Assembly (NCBI RefSeq): GCF_003814875.1
Contig: NZ_RKQF01000001.1
Coordinates: 806,001 to 870,000, forward strand
DNA length: 64,000 bases
Reading direction: 5' to 3'
Source: Streptomyces sp. Ag109_O5-1
GTDB taxonomy: Bacteria > Actinomycetota > Actinomycetes > Streptomycetales > Streptomycetaceae
The notes beneath the pieces were generated by a model. That model was not told the origin of the DNA, did no database searches, and worked only from the letters and a program-made list of their open reading frames with translations. Positions 1 through 9,089 of this stretch are shown piece by piece; position 1 is the stretch's first letter; the number at the start of each line of letters is the position of its first letter. The translations under genes were made by a program, and so were the position numbers.

Positions 1-1101
1 AAGCAGGCCTCCGGCGACACGCTGGTCACCAAGATCCTCACCGCGCACAAGGCGAAGACCGGCCCCGACCTGGTCCAGGCCGAGTACCAGGCGCTGCCGA
101 CACTGGTCAGCAACGGCGCCGTCGCCGACATCTCGAAGGAGATCGGCGACGCCAAGAGCAAGTTCGCCGACGGCGTCTGGGGCCAGGTCACGCTGGGCAC
201 GGACGCGGTGTACGCGGTGCCCCAGGACATCGGCCCGCTGATGTTCTACTACCGCGCGGACCTCTTCAAGAAGTACGGCCTGACGGTCCCCACCACCTGG
301 GACCAGTTCGCCGAGACCGCCCGCGCGCTGAAGAAGAAGGCGCCCGACGTCGACCTGACCACGTTCTCCGCCAACGACGCCGGCCTCTTCGCGGGCCTGG
401 CCCAGCAGGCCGGCGCCAAGTGGTGGACCACCTCCGGCAACAAGTGGAAGGTCGGCATCAACGACGCGGCCACCCAGAAGGTCGCCAAGTTCTGGGGCGG
501 CCTGGTCAAGGAGGGCGCCATCGACAACCAGCCGATGTACACCCCGGCCTGGAACAAGGCGCTCGACACGGGCAAGCAGATCGCCTGGGTCTCCGCGGTG
601 TGGGCGCCGGGCGTGCTGACCACGGCCGCGCCGTCCGCCAAGGGCAAGTGGGCCATGGCCCCGCTCCCCCAGTGGTCCGCGAACGAGGACGTCACCGGAA
701 GCTGGGGCGGCTCCTCGACGGCCGTCACCACCGACTCCAAGCACCAGGCGGCCGCAGCCAAGTTCGCGGCCTGGCTGAACACCAACGGTGACGCGCTCGA
801 CACGATGGCCAAGGAGGGCGGAATCTACCCCGCCTCCACCTCCGCCCAGCTGAGCGGTGCCTTCTCCAACCCCCCGGCCTACTTCTCGAACCAGGCGGAC
901 TTCTACACCAAGGCCGCCGAGATCGCGAAGACCACGGCGGCCTCCGCGTGGGGCCCGAACGTGAACGTCGCCTACACGACCTTCAACGACGCGTTCGGCA
1001 CCGCCGCCAAGAACAAGTCGGACTTCGTGACCGCCCTGAACACCATGCAGGACACCACGCTCGCCGACATGAAGAAGCAGGGCTTCGAGGTCTCTCAGTG
1101 A
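1..1101 (+). CDS. Sugar ABC transporter substrate-binding protein (5' truncated)
   Basis: Extracellular solute-binding protein of a CUT1-type sugar importer, cut by the window edge. The frame is open from base 1 and gives 366 residues. The family usually has about 420-430, so the signal peptide, lipobox and first strands are missing. Typical family segments are visible, such as VYAVPQDIGPLMFYYRADLF and a conserved W/G-rich ligand region (SWGGSSTAV). The stop overlaps the start of the next gene (GTGA), so it is translationally coupled to two permeases. The sugar cannot be read from the sequence. Confidence 0.93.
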   Translation, partial: KQASGDTLVTKILTAHKAKTGPDLVQAEYQALPTLVSNGAVADISKEIGDAKSKFADGVWGQVTLGTDAVYAVPQDIGPLMFYYRADLFKKYGLTVPTTWDQFAETARALKKKAPDVDLTTFSANDAGLFAGLAQQAGAKWWTTSGNKWKVGINDAATQKVAKFWGGLVKEGAIDNQPMYTPAWNKALDTGKQIAWVSAVWAPGVLTTAAPSAKGKWAMAPLPQWSANEDVTGSWGGSSTAVTTDSKHQAAAAKFAAWLNTNGDALDTMAKEGGIYPASTSAQLSGAFSNPPAYFSNQADFYTKAAEIAKTTAASAWGPNVNVAYTTFNDAFGTAAKNKSDFVTALNTMQDTTLADMKKQGFEVSQ

Positions 1102-2024
1102 CCAGCCCCGCACGCCGGAGGTCGTACGGGGTCAAGGGGGCCCCGTACGCCTTCCTCATCCCCGCCACTACCCTCTTCTCGCTGTTCTTCGTGCTGCCCA
1201 TCGGGTACGCGGTCTGGCTCAGCTTCCGCAAGGTGCACGTCTCCGGCCTCGGCCTGGGCGCGGGCGCCCGCACGGAGGTCTGGGCCGGCCTGGAGAACTA
1301 CAAGGACGCCCTCACCGACAACGAGTTCTACGACGGTGCGCTGCGTGTCCTCGGCTACGGCTGCATCGTCGTCCCGGTGATGCTCGGCCTCGCCCTCCTG
1401 TTCGCCCTGATGCTCGACTCCGAGCGGGTCCGCCTCACCCCGTTCACCCGGCTCGCGATCTTCCTGCCATATGCCATTCCCGGCGTCGTGGCCGCGCTGC
1501 TGTGGGGCTTCCTGTACCTGCCGGCCGTCAGCCCCTTCTACTACCTGCTCGACAAGCTGCACCTGCCACAACCCGACCTGCTGAGCGGCGGACCGCTGTA
1601 CCTGGCCCTGTCCAACATCGCGATCTGGGGCGGTACCGGTTTCAACATGATCGTCATCTACACCTCGCTCAGGTCCATCCCGGCCGAGGTGTACGAGGCG
1701 GCGAAGCTGGACGGCGCCTCCCCGCTGCAGATCGCCCTGCGGATCAAGATCCCGATGGTGGCGCCCTCGCTGGTGCTGACCTTCTTCTTCTCGATCATCG
1801 CGACGCTCCAGGTGTTCAACGAGCCGATGACCCTCAAGCCCCTCACCAACTCGGTCAGCACCACCTGGAGCCCGCTGATGAAGGTCTATGTGGACGCCTT
1901 CGCCAAGGGGGACATCTACTCGGCGGCGGCCGAGGCGACCCTGATCGCCATCGCCACGCTGGTGCTGTCCTTCGGGTTCCTGCGGGCCGCGAACCGCCGC
2001 AACAAGCAGGAGGCAGCACAGTGA
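1098..2024 (+). CDS. Sugar ABC transporter permease (MalF/UgpA type)
   Basis: First inner-membrane permease of the importer, 308 aa, with about six membrane segments. The GTG start at 1098 overlaps the upstream TGA. The cytoplasmic EAA loop that docks the ATPase is clear (EAAKLDGASPLQ, followed by a hydrophobic IPMV segment). It lies between the binding protein and a second permease, as in other CUT1 systems. No ATPase gene follows. Streptomyces importers of this class normally share the MsiK ATPase encoded elsewhere. Confidence 0.93.
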   Translation: MTSPARRRSYGVKGAPYAFLIPATTLFSLFFVLPIGYAVWLSFRKVHVSGLGLGAGARTEVWAGLENYKDALTDNEFYDGALRVLGYGCIVVPVMLGLALLFALMLDSERVRLTPFTRLAIFLPYAIPGVVAALLWGFLYLPAVSPFYYLLDKLHLPQPDLLSGGPLYLALSNIAIWGGTGFNMIVIYTSLRSIPAEVYEAAKLDGASPLQIALRIKIPMVAPSLVLTFFFSIIATLQVFNEPMTLKPLTNSVSTTWSPLMKVYVDAFAKGDIYSAAAEATLIAIATLVLSFGFLRAANRRNKQEAAQ

Positions 2025-2926
2025 GTTCTCTTGCCGTCCGCAAGGCAGCCCCGGCGGCGGGTACGACACCGGGTACCGCTCAGGGCCCGCCGCTGCGCCG
2101 CCGTATCGCCCTGATCCCGACGATCACTCTGCTGCTCGGCGCGGTCTACACGCTCCTCCCGGTCGCCTGGGTGGTGATCGCGTCCACCAAGTCCGGCAGC
2201 GAACTGTTCTCCACGTTCACCTTCCTGCCCGGCACCGGCCTGATGGGCAACCTCAAGGATCTCAACGCCTACCGCGACGGCGTCTACTGGAAGTGGATGG
2301 GCAACTCCGCCCTGTACGCCGGCCTGGGCGCCCTGCTGTCGACGGGCGTCTCGGCCTTCAGCGGCTACGCCCTGGCGACGTACCGCTTCAAGGGCCGCGA
2401 GGCGATCTTCAACGTGCTGCTCGCGGGTGTGCTGATGCCCCCGATCATCCTGGCCATCCCGCAGTACCTGCTGATGGCCAAGGCCGGTCTCACGGACTCC
2501 TACCTGTCCGTGCTGCTGCCGCAGATCCTCTCCCCGTACGGTGTCTACCTCTCACGCGTCTACGCGGCCGCGGCCGTACCTGCCGACGTGGTGGAGGCAG
2601 GGCGGATGGACGGAGCGAGCGAGTGGCGGATCTTCACGCGGATCGCCATGCCGATGATGATCCCCGGCATGGTGACGGTGTTCCTGTTCCAGTTCGTGGC
2701 CGTGTGGAACAACTTCCTGCTGCCGTACATCATGCTCAGCGACGACGAGAAGTTCCCGATCACCCTGGGCCTGTTCACGCTGCTCCAGCAGGGCAACAGC
2801 CAACCGGCGCTCTACACCCTGGTGATCACCGGCGCGTTCCTGGCCGTCCTGCCACTCATCGCGCTCTTCCTGGTCATTCAGCGCTTCTGGAGCCTTGACC
2901 TGCTGTCCGGGGCCGTAAAGTCATGA
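2021..2926 (+). CDS. Sugar ABC transporter permease (MalG/UgpE type)
   Basis: Second permease of the importer, 301 aa. It starts at a GTG overlapping the stop of the first permease. A charged N-terminus of about 30 residues precedes six hydrophobic segments. The EAA motif is present in slightly altered form (EAGRMDGASEWRIF, then MPMMIPG). Its stop overlaps the ATG of the LacI-type regulator, so transporter and regulator form one tightly coupled operon. Confidence 0.93.
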   Translation: MSSLAVRKAAPAAGTTPGTAQGPPLRRRIALIPTITLLLGAVYTLLPVAWVVIASTKSGSELFSTFTFLPGTGLMGNLKDLNAYRDGVYWKWMGNSALYAGLGALLSTGVSAFSGYALATYRFKGREAIFNVLLAGVLMPPIILAIPQYLLMAKAGLTDSYLSVLLPQILSPYGVYLSRVYAAAAVPADVVEAGRMDGASEWRIFTRIAMPMMIPGMVTVFLFQFVAVWNNFLLPYIMLSDDEKFPITLGLFTLLQQGNSQPALYTLVITGAFLAVLPLIALFLVIQRFWSLDLLSGAVKS

Positions 2927-3960
2927 CCATGAGCAGCAGCAGTACGGGGGGCCGGCGCAGACCGCCGACGATCCACGACGTGGCGCGCGAAGCGGGCGTC
3001 TCACGGGGCACCGTCTCGCGTGTGCTCAACGGCGGGCACTACGTCAGTCCCGCCGCGCAGGAGGCGGTCAACGACGCCATCCGCCGGACCGGGTACGTCG
3101 TGAACCGGCACGCCCGGTCGCTGATCACCGGGCGTTCGGACTCCATCGGCTTCCTGCTGACCGAGCCCCAGGAGCGGTTCTTCGAGGACCCCAACTTCAA
3201 TGTGCTGCTCAGCGGTTGCACCCAGGCACTGGCCGGGCACGACATCCCGCTGCTGCTGATGCTGGCGGGCACGAAGGACGAACGGCGGCGGATAACGCGG
3301 TACATCACCGCCGGGCACGTCGACGGGGTGCTGCTGGTCTCCAGCCACTCCGGCGACCGCGTCGCCGAGGAGCTGCGCGAGGCGGGGGTGCCCCTCGTGC
3401 AGTGCGGCAAGCCCATGGGCCCCGGCTCCAAGGTGAGTTACGTGGCGGCGGACGACCGGGACGGCGCCCGGGACATGGTCCGCCATCTGCTGGACACGGG
3501 CCGCCGCCGGATCGGCATGATCACCGGTCCGCTGGACACCCCTGGCGGTGTCGACCGCCTCGCCGGCTACCGGGAGGTGCTCACCGAGGCGGGCGCCGAG
3601 TCCGACGAGGGGCTCGTCGTCTCCGGCGACTACAGCCGGGCCAGCGGCGAGGCGGGCGCCGAGCGGCTGCTGGCGCAGGCCCCTGACATGGACGCCTTGT
3701 TCGTGGCCTCCGACCTGATGGCGCAGGGTGCCCTGGCGGCGCTGCACCGGGCGGGCCGGCGGGTGCCGGATGACATCGCTGTCGGCGGTTTCGACGACTC
3801 GGTCGCGGCGACGGAGGCTGTCCCCGCCCTGACCACGATCCGTCAGCCGTACGACCGGATCAGCGCGGAGATGGTGCGGTTGCTGCTGGCGCAGATCGGC
3901 GGGGAGGATCCGGCGGCGGTGATCCTGCCGACGGAACTGGTGGTCCGCGATTCTGCGTGA
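2923..3960 (+). CDS. LacI family transcriptional regulator
   Basis: 345-aa repressor of the LacI/GalR family. The N-terminal helix-turn-helix covers about residues 14-35 (IHDVAREAGVSRGTVSRVLN) and is followed by a periplasmic-binding-protein-like effector domain. It is the last gene of the ABC operon (ATGA overlap), so it most likely represses the importer until a sugar effector is bound. No operator is visible because the operon promoter lies outside the window. The effector sugar is unknown. Confidence 0.95.
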   Translation: MTMSSSSTGGRRRPPTIHDVAREAGVSRGTVSRVLNGGHYVSPAAQEAVNDAIRRTGYVVNRHARSLITGRSDSIGFLLTEPQERFFEDPNFNVLLSGCTQALAGHDIPLLLMLAGTKDERRRITRYITAGHVDGVLLVSSHSGDRVAEELREAGVPLVQCGKPMGPGSKVSYVAADDRDGARDMVRHLLDTGRRRIGMITGPLDTPGGVDRLAGYREVLTEAGAESDEGLVVSGDYSRASGEAGAERLLAQAPDMDALFVASDLMAQGALAALHRAGRRVPDDIAVGGFDDSVAATEAVPALTTIRQPYDRISAEMVRLLLAQIGGEDPAAVILPTELVVRDSA

Positions 3961-3970
3961 GCGCTCCGCT

Positions 3971-4050
3971 GGGGGTGCCGTGATATGCCGTCGGTCGTCT
4001 GCGGCCGCGTCGTGGCCGGCCGCGCAGTTCCCCGCGCCCGTTTGGGGCGC
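3971..4050 (+). repeat. Abundant-type Streptomyces intergenic repeat, copy 1
   Basis: An intergenic segment starting GGGGGTGCCG and containing GCGTCGTGGCCGGCCGCGCA and CCCCGCGCCC. It matches, with scattered changes, the block at 63308-63413. It ends in a short hairpin (GCGCCC / GGGCGC) that could end transcription after the LacI gene. Sequences of this kind recur in Streptomyces intergenic regions; this is recognition from memory, not a search. Confidence 0.6.
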
Positions 4051-4154
4051 TGGACCGGTCAGGATCGGAGAAGCCTCGGTGGGCTTCCCCGGCCTAGCGT
4101 GGGATCACCGGCGAGGAACCCGTCGGGTCACTCATCCCAGAAGGAGAACGTCCC

Positions 4155-4505
4155 ATGAGCGCAGGCGTGCAGACGATCATCTACCCCGTGAAGGACGCGG
4201 AGCGGGCCAAGGCCGTGTTCGGGGCGCTGCTGGGCGTGGAGCCGTACGCCGACACGCCGTACTACATCGGGTACAAGGCCGCCGGGCAGGATGTCGGTCT
4301 CGACCCGAACGGGCACGCCCAGGGGCTGACCGGGCCGACGCCGTTCTGGCACGTCACCGATCTGCGGGAGCGGCTCGCGGCGCTGGTGGAGGCCGGTGCC
4401 GAGCTGGTCCAGGACGCACGGGACGTCGGTAACGGCCGTCTTGTCGCCTCGGTGAAGGACGCCGACGGCAACATGGTGGGACTGCTCCAGGACCCGGTGG
4501 CCTGA
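4155..4505 (+). CDS. VOC family (glyoxalase/bleomycin-resistance fold) protein
   Basis: A 116-aa single vicinal-oxygen-chelate module. The ATG follows a good ribosome site (AGAAGGAGAA). The two beta-alpha-beta-beta-beta units can be followed from TIIYPVKDAERAK to the C-terminal NMVGLLQDP segment. Such proteins are metal-dependent enzymes or binding proteins acting on small molecules. The substrate cannot be inferred. It stands alone ahead of a MarR gene. Confidence 0.85.
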   Translation: MSAGVQTIIYPVKDAERAKAVFGALLGVEPYADTPYYIGYKAAGQDVGLDPNGHAQGLTGPTPFWHVTDLRERLAALVEAGAELVQDARDVGNGRLVASVKDADGNMVGLLQDPVA

Positions 4506-4578
4506 CCGTCGTACGACTGCTTGCACCCGCACTAGTTGCACACTCAACAGTTGGCTGAAACGGTGCTACGGTGCGGGT

Positions 4579-4977
4579 ATGGCAGTCAAGACGGCCGAGG
4601 CCCGGCTCGAGGAACAGTGGCGGGACATCCTGTCGGTGCACGCGCGCACGATGTGCGAGATCGACCGGGCGCTCCATCCGCACGGGCTGGGCGCGAGCGA
4701 TTTCGAGGTGCTCGATCTGCTGGCCACCGAGTCTCCCGCCGAGGGCGACCACTGCCGGGTGCAGAACCTGGTGGGACGGGTCCATCTGAGCCAGAGCGCG
4801 CTGTCCCGGCTGATCGGGAGGCTGGAGAAGGACGGCCTGGTGGAGCGGTCGGTGTGTGTCGAGGACCGGCGGGGCGTGTGGGTGGCGCTCACGGCGAAGG
4901 GGCGCGCGCTGCACGCCGAGGTACGGCCGTTGCAGCGGGCGGTGCTGGAGCGGACGCTGGCGGGTCCGGTCGGCTGA
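4579..4977 (+). CDS. MarR family transcriptional regulator
   Basis: 132-aa winged-helix regulator. The recognition region (SQSALSRLIGRLEKDGLVERS) and wing (VEDRRGVWVALTAKG) are clear. The upstream gap carries GTTG-N6-CAAC (4535-4548), a possible autoregulatory half-site pair. The gene lies between a VOC protein and a convergent PqqB-like gene. Its target is not obvious. At 132 aa it is slightly shorter than most MarR proteins, mainly at the C-terminal dimerisation helix. Confidence 0.9.
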   Translation: MAVKTAEARLEEQWRDILSVHARTMCEIDRALHPHGLGASDFEVLDLLATESPAEGDHCRVQNLVGRVHLSQSALSRLIGRLEKDGLVERSVCVEDRRGVWVALTAKGRALHAEVRPLQRAVLERTLAGPVG

Positions 4978-4999
4978 CGTCCGCTGACGTGGCGGGCGG

Positions 5000-5890
5000 C
5001 TAGAGCAGGAACTCGATGCCGTCCGGGAGGACTTCCACCCCCTCCTCGGCCACCCGGGCGCGGGCCCGGGAGGCCGGGTCGACCAGGGGGTTCGTGTTGT
5101 TGAGGTGGGTGTAGATCCGGCGGGTGCGCGGGTGCCTGGCCAGCGCGGCCAGGCTGCCGTGCGGGCCGGAGACCGGGAGACGGCCCATCGTCGCCTGGCC
5201 GGGACCGGAGCGGACCGCGGTGCCCATCTCGTCGGCGGTGAAGAAGGTGCCGTCCAGCAGGACGCAGTCGGCCTCCGCGCACAGGTCGTCGAGCACGTCG
5301 CTCCAGGCGCCGACGCAGGGTGCGTAGAGCAGGACTCCCCCGGTGGCCAGGTCCTCGACCCGGTACGCCGTGACCCAGCGGCCGTCGGCCCCGGCGAGCG
5401 CCGCCGGTACGTACTTCGGGGCCATGGCGCTCACCGGATGGGCGGTGACGACCAGCCCGCCGGCCAGCACGAACCCGCCGTCGGCCAGGCTGTCGGCCCA
5501 CTCCCAGGGGGTGTAGCGGTCGAGGGCGCCCCGGGCCGGGGCCAGGATCTCCAGCACCGGCGGGGCCGCGTAGACCTTGAGGTCCGGTGCCCCGTGCAGC
5601 ACGGTCAGGCCGGTGACGTGGTCGGCCTCGGCGTCGGTGAGCAGCACTCCGCGCAGCGGGGTCTCCCGGGGACCCGGTCCGGGCCACAGCGCGGCGGTGG
5701 CGGTGAGCTGGGCGCGGATGTCCGGGGAGGCGTTGAGCAGCCACCAGTCCCGGCCGTTGCCGGTCAGGGCCACGCACTCCTGGGTACGGGAGGGCAGTTT
5801 GCCGTCCCGGGCGGCGGCGCACAGCGCGCAGGCGCAGTTCCACTGCGGGAACCCGCCACCGGCTGCGGTGCCCAGCAGGACGACCCTCAC
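5000..5890 (-). CDS. pqqB: PqqB-like metallo-beta-lactamase-fold protein
   Basis: 296-aa protein of the PqqB family, a metallo-beta-lactamase-fold protein of pyrroloquinoline quinone synthesis. The N-terminus GTAAGGGFPQWNCACALC carries the CxCxxC zinc motif (C19, C21, C24) of PqqB. TDAEADH replaces the usual HxHxDH-like site, as is usual in this family. The GTG start at 5890 has GAGAGGGG upstream. No pqqA, pqqC, pqqD or pqqE lies nearby, so it may belong to a dispersed pathway or serve another peptide-derived cofactor. Confidence 0.85.
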   Translation of the reverse strand: MRVVLLGTAAGGGFPQWNCACALCAAARDGKLPSRTQECVALTGNGRDWWLLNASPDIRAQLTATAALWPGPGPRETPLRGVLLTDAEADHVTGLTVLHGAPDLKVYAAPPVLEILAPARGALDRYTPWEWADSLADGGFVLAGGLVVTAHPVSAMAPKYVPAALAGADGRWVTAYRVEDLATGGVLLYAPCVGAWSDVLDDLCAEADCVLLDGTFFTADEMGTAVRSGPGQATMGRLPVSGPHGSLAALARHPRTRRIYTHLNNTNPLVDPASRARARVAEEGVEVLPDGIEFLL

Positions 5891-5952
5891 GACGATCCGC
5901 CCCTCTCGGTCTCCCCGGCCCCTGATGGGATCTTCCCTCAGGATGCGCCGCG

Positions 5953-7065
5953 CTACCCGCGAGTGGGGGGAACTTCCGGCCGTCCTGCGGGAGGCTGCCG
6001 GTCCGTGGGGCGCAGCGGTGGGATCGGCTGCGACGGGAAGTCGCGGGGGCCGGTCCACAGCGCCGGTACGGCGTCGCAGCGGCGGCACAGTTCGTAGGCG
6101 ACGGCCTCGTAGTTGACCCGCCAGCCGTGGAAGTGCGGCCAGGCCTCCTCGGTACTGCGTTCGGCCCGGAAGCCCGTCTGCTCCAGCATGGCCACGGCCG
6201 CCTCGAACTCCGCGTAGGTCAGGTCGATGGGGGCGTCCGATGCGGGGTCGGTGTCGAAGGTCGCCCGTACGGAGGCGGCGATGTCGCGCAGTGCGGTGAA
6301 GCCGGCCCGCAGCACCAGACGGGCCGCCGGCGGCGCGGTGGCCGGGGCGAGGGCGAGCTGCATGGCCGCCGCGTCCATGACGGCGATCAGGCCGACCAGC
6401 CAGCTGCGGTAGGGGCGGGGCGAGCGGAACGCCAGCAGGACGGGATAGGTGGCGTGGCTCTCCCCCATGTCCGCGGCCAGCCGCTCCCAGGCCCGGTACA
6501 GCTCGGGCAGCGCGGTCTCGGTGTCGACCAGCCACTGCCGGGCGAGGATCTCCGGCCCCCAGGCGGGCTCGCCGGCCCGGGACTGGAGGAGGGTGACCTC
6601 CAGTTCGCGGCGGTTGTAGGCGGCGTACAGCGTGGGCAGGTAGGCGATCTGCAGGGCGATGACGACGGGGCCGGTGGCGGCGGCCACGAAGTCGAGCACG
6701 GACAGCCGCAGCCGGGCGCCGCTGGCGAAGCCGAGGGTGAACAGGCTGGAGCCCGCCTCCCGGAACGCGGTGCTCCAGGACAGCGGGGAGAAGGAGTACA
6801 GCAGCAGCCCGAAGCCGAGGAACGCCCCGCCCAGCCAGGCGGCGAGCATGCCGATCAGCATCAGCGGGGCGAGCCAGGTCTGGGCGCGGTCGATGGACCG
6901 GTAGCCGCCCCGGTGCGCGAAGAGGCAGAGCACCCGGCGCAGGCCCCACCAGAGCCGGTACACCAGCAGGGAGTACAGGCCCCGGGGGACCACGAGTGTG
7001 CGCAGGATGCTGCGCAGGACCAGGACGAGTACCAGTCCTCCGGCCACCCCGGAGATCCATTCCAT
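5953..7065 (-). CDS. Membrane protein with an ion-channel-like N-terminal half
   Basis: 370-aa protein of unproven function. Membrane segments lie at about residues 5-22, 64-90 and 124-146. Between the last two is SSLFTLGFAS, which resembles the pore loop and filter of two-helix potassium channels, although the usual GYG is replaced by GFA. The remaining 220 residues look soluble and mostly helical. It is transcribed toward pqqB with a 62-bp gap, possibly in one operon. The channel assignment is inference from the pattern. Confidence 0.75.
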   Translation of the reverse strand: MEWISGVAGGLVLVLVLRSILRTLVVPRGLYSLLVYRLWWGLRRVLCLFAHRGGYRSIDRAQTWLAPLMLIGMLAAWLGGAFLGFGLLLYSFSPLSWSTAFREAGSSLFTLGFASGARLRLSVLDFVAAATGPVVIALQIAYLPTLYAAYNRRELEVTLLQSRAGEPAWGPEILARQWLVDTETALPELYRAWERLAADMGESHATYPVLLAFRSPRPYRSWLVGLIAVMDAAAMQLALAPATAPPAARLVLRAGFTALRDIAASVRATFDTDPASDAPIDLTYAEFEAAVAMLEQTGFRAERSTEEAWPHFHGWRVNYEAVAYELCRRCDAVPALWTGPRDFPSQPIPPLRPTDRQPPAGRPEVPPTRG

Positions 7066-7114
7066 GGCGCCATTCTGGCCCGCACGGCGGTCTCGCGGTG
7101 ACCGGAACCCTTCG

Positions 7115-7516
7115 TCAGCCCGCCGGCCGGGCCAGCAGTGTGCGCACGCCCTCCGAGGTGAGGGTGAGCGCGTGCGCCGAACTGCCGTCGATGGCGAGGG
7201 AGAGGTTCTCGTCGGGCCACTGCGAGGCGAGCGCGCCGAGCGGCACCATGCGGTAGCGGGAGACCGTCGGCAGCAGGCCGGTCAGCTCTCCCTCCGAGGT
7301 GAACACCGGGACGACCGGATCGCCGTCGGGCCGTTCCAGGACGGGCAGCGCGATCATCGAGGGGTCGGCCGTCTCCGCGGCGTCGTCGGGCACCGGCACC
7401 AGCACGTCGCTGTGTGCGAGGGTGTCCAGCGCGGTACGGTCCTCGGCGTTCACGGCCAGCGTGTCGAGCGCCCGCTGGGCCGGCGTCGGGAAGTCGTCGT
7501 GTGCGGGTGTCTCCAT
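7115..7516 (-). CDS. SseB family protein
   Basis: 133-aa protein resembling the SseB N-terminal domain (TALDTLAHSDVLVPVPDD, then VPVFTSEGELTGLLP). Such domains appear alone in actinomycetes and have no firm biochemical role. The ATG at 7516 is preferred over an upstream in-frame start because it begins the conserved region and follows a GGGGACC stretch. It stands between the channel-like membrane gene and the flavoprotein gene on the same strand. Confidence 0.75.
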   Translation of the reverse strand: METPAHDDFPTPAQRALDTLAVNAEDRTALDTLAHSDVLVPVPDDAAETADPSMIALPVLERPDGDPVVPVFTSEGELTGLLPTVSRYRMVPLGALASQWPDENLSLAIDGSSAHALTLTSEGVRTLLARPAG

Positions 7517-7627
7517 GGCAGGTCCCCAGGTAGCGGTGGCGGTACAGGCCGGAACCGGCAGGGTGCCGGACGGCCACGGCACGCGTACCCGGTCGTGGCC
7601 GGGGCATGCGCCCGATCACCAGGGCTT

Positions 7628-8869
7628 TCAGGGGATCAGCGGGATGTCGTCCGAGGGCAGGCCCAAGCGGTCGCGTCCGACGCGGTGGGCGAGCGGTTCG
7701 GCCATGCTCGGGCCGACATGGGTCCAGTACGTCGCCGCGTCGCGGAAGTAGCGCTGCATCCGCTCGCCGTCGCGGGCGTGCCGCGAGCCCGCGGTGCGGA
7801 AGAGGATCCGCTGGAGGACGTCCCAGGCCAGGCGGCCGGCGTTCAGGAAGGTGAGGGCGAGGCGGTTGTCCTCGGCGGTGGTGAAGGGAGCGTCGCCGAC
7901 GGCGTTGCGGTGGCAGGTCTCCATCCAGTCCTCGGCGGTGCGCCTGAGGGCGGCCTCCGCGGTGCCGATCATGCCGAGTGCCTCGCCGAGGTGGCGCTGG
8001 TAGTCGTCGAGTCCGGCGCGGGTGCGGCCGGGGTCCAGGGTCAGCGGGCGGGTGGGGAGGATCCGGGCGTACTCGTCGGCGGCCGCGTACGCGATGCCGA
8101 TCATGACGGCGGCCAGTTCGGAGTGGAAGAAGCTCGGCGCGCGCCCGGCGTACATCGGGTTGCCGTGCAGCGCGGATCCGGTCGAGCCGCCCTCGACGGG
8201 CAGGTCCAGCAGGGTCGCCCGGAGCGTGAGGTACTCGGGGATGCGGGCCTGGTCGAGGCGGACGCTGTTGGAGCCGCTGCCGCGCAGGCCGAGCACGCCG
8301 TGCCAGTCGTCGACGACCGTCCAGGCCGGGCGCGGGGCGACGAACAGCACCGGCGGGCCGGGCGGGTCGCCGGGTTTCTCCGGGGCGGTCAGGGTCTGGC
8401 CGACGTAGTGCGTGGAGTAGGGGGCGCCCGAGGAGTACGGCCAGGTGCCGTCGAGGACGACGTGTCCAGTGCCGTCCGGGCGGGCGATGCCGACCGGGGC
8501 GACCGTGGAGGCGGCGCGGAAGTCGCCGTCGGGGCCGAAGATCTCGTCCTGTGCCCGTGCCCCGAAGACACTGGCGACCTGGAGGACATGGGCGGCGGTG
8601 AGGGACAGCGCCCAGCCGGTGGAGGGGCAGCCGCGGGCGGTCTCGGTGACCACGCGCAGGAACACCGGCAGGCCGAACTCGTAGCCGCCGTAGCGGCGCG
8701 GCTGGAGGATCCGGTAGAAGCCGGCCCGCAGGAAGTCCTCGTGGGTGGTCTTCGGGTAGTGCGTCAACTGTTCGGTCTCCGCCTGGCGTTCGCGCAGGGC
8801 GGACCGCAGCGCCACGGCCCGTTCGACCATGTCGCGTGCGCTGAGACCGGGTTCGGGAGCTGCGATCAC
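7628..8869 (-). CDS. Acyl-CoA dehydrogenase-like flavoprotein (group D monooxygenase type)
   Basis: 413-aa protein of the acyl-CoA dehydrogenase superfamily. It resembles two-component flavin monooxygenases (HsaA/DszC type) more than true dehydrogenases: it has ARGCPSTGWALSLTAAH and VDDWHGVLGLRGSGSNSV but no obvious catalytic glutamate loop. The GTG start at 8869 has a perfect AGGAGG ribosome site. It is divergent from the encapsulin gene across 273 bp, which makes it a candidate partner or cargo of that shell. That link rests on position only. A flavin reductase would be expected elsewhere. Confidence 0.82.
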   Translation of the reverse strand: MIAAPEPGLSARDMVERAVALRSALRERQAETEQLTHYPKTTHEDFLRAGFYRILQPRRYGGYEFGLPVFLRVVTETARGCPSTGWALSLTAAHVLQVASVFGARAQDEIFGPDGDFRAASTVAPVGIARPDGTGHVVLDGTWPYSSGAPYSTHYVGQTLTAPEKPGDPPGPPVLFVAPRPAWTVVDDWHGVLGLRGSGSNSVRLDQARIPEYLTLRATLLDLPVEGGSTGSALHGNPMYAGRAPSFFHSELAAVMIGIAYAAADEYARILPTRPLTLDPGRTRAGLDDYQRHLGEALGMIGTAEAALRRTAEDWMETCHRNAVGDAPFTTAEDNRLALTFLNAGRLAWDVLQRILFRTAGSRHARDGERMQRYFRDAATYWTHVGPSMAEPLAHRVGRDRLGLPSDDIPLIP

Positions 8870-9089
8870 GGTGCCTCCTGGCGGCCGGGGCCGTGTCTGC
8901 CGGGTTTGCCGACGCGATAGGGCGATTGAACACGGCGCGCACGGCGGACGTCCCGACCGGAAACCGCCAACCGGGTGGCGATGGCGGAACCAGGGGTGGT
9001 GCGGAGGCAGTTCCCCGTGGCACGTGCTTCGCGCTCTGTGCCGTGGCATCACTCGCCGCGTGGGGACAGGGGTAGGGGTAGCCGCGGAA

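Noticed and set aside
6127..7101. 324-codon plus-strand frame
   Set aside because: It is antisense to the channel-like membrane gene and shows the repetitive Gly/Gln composition of a shadow frame.
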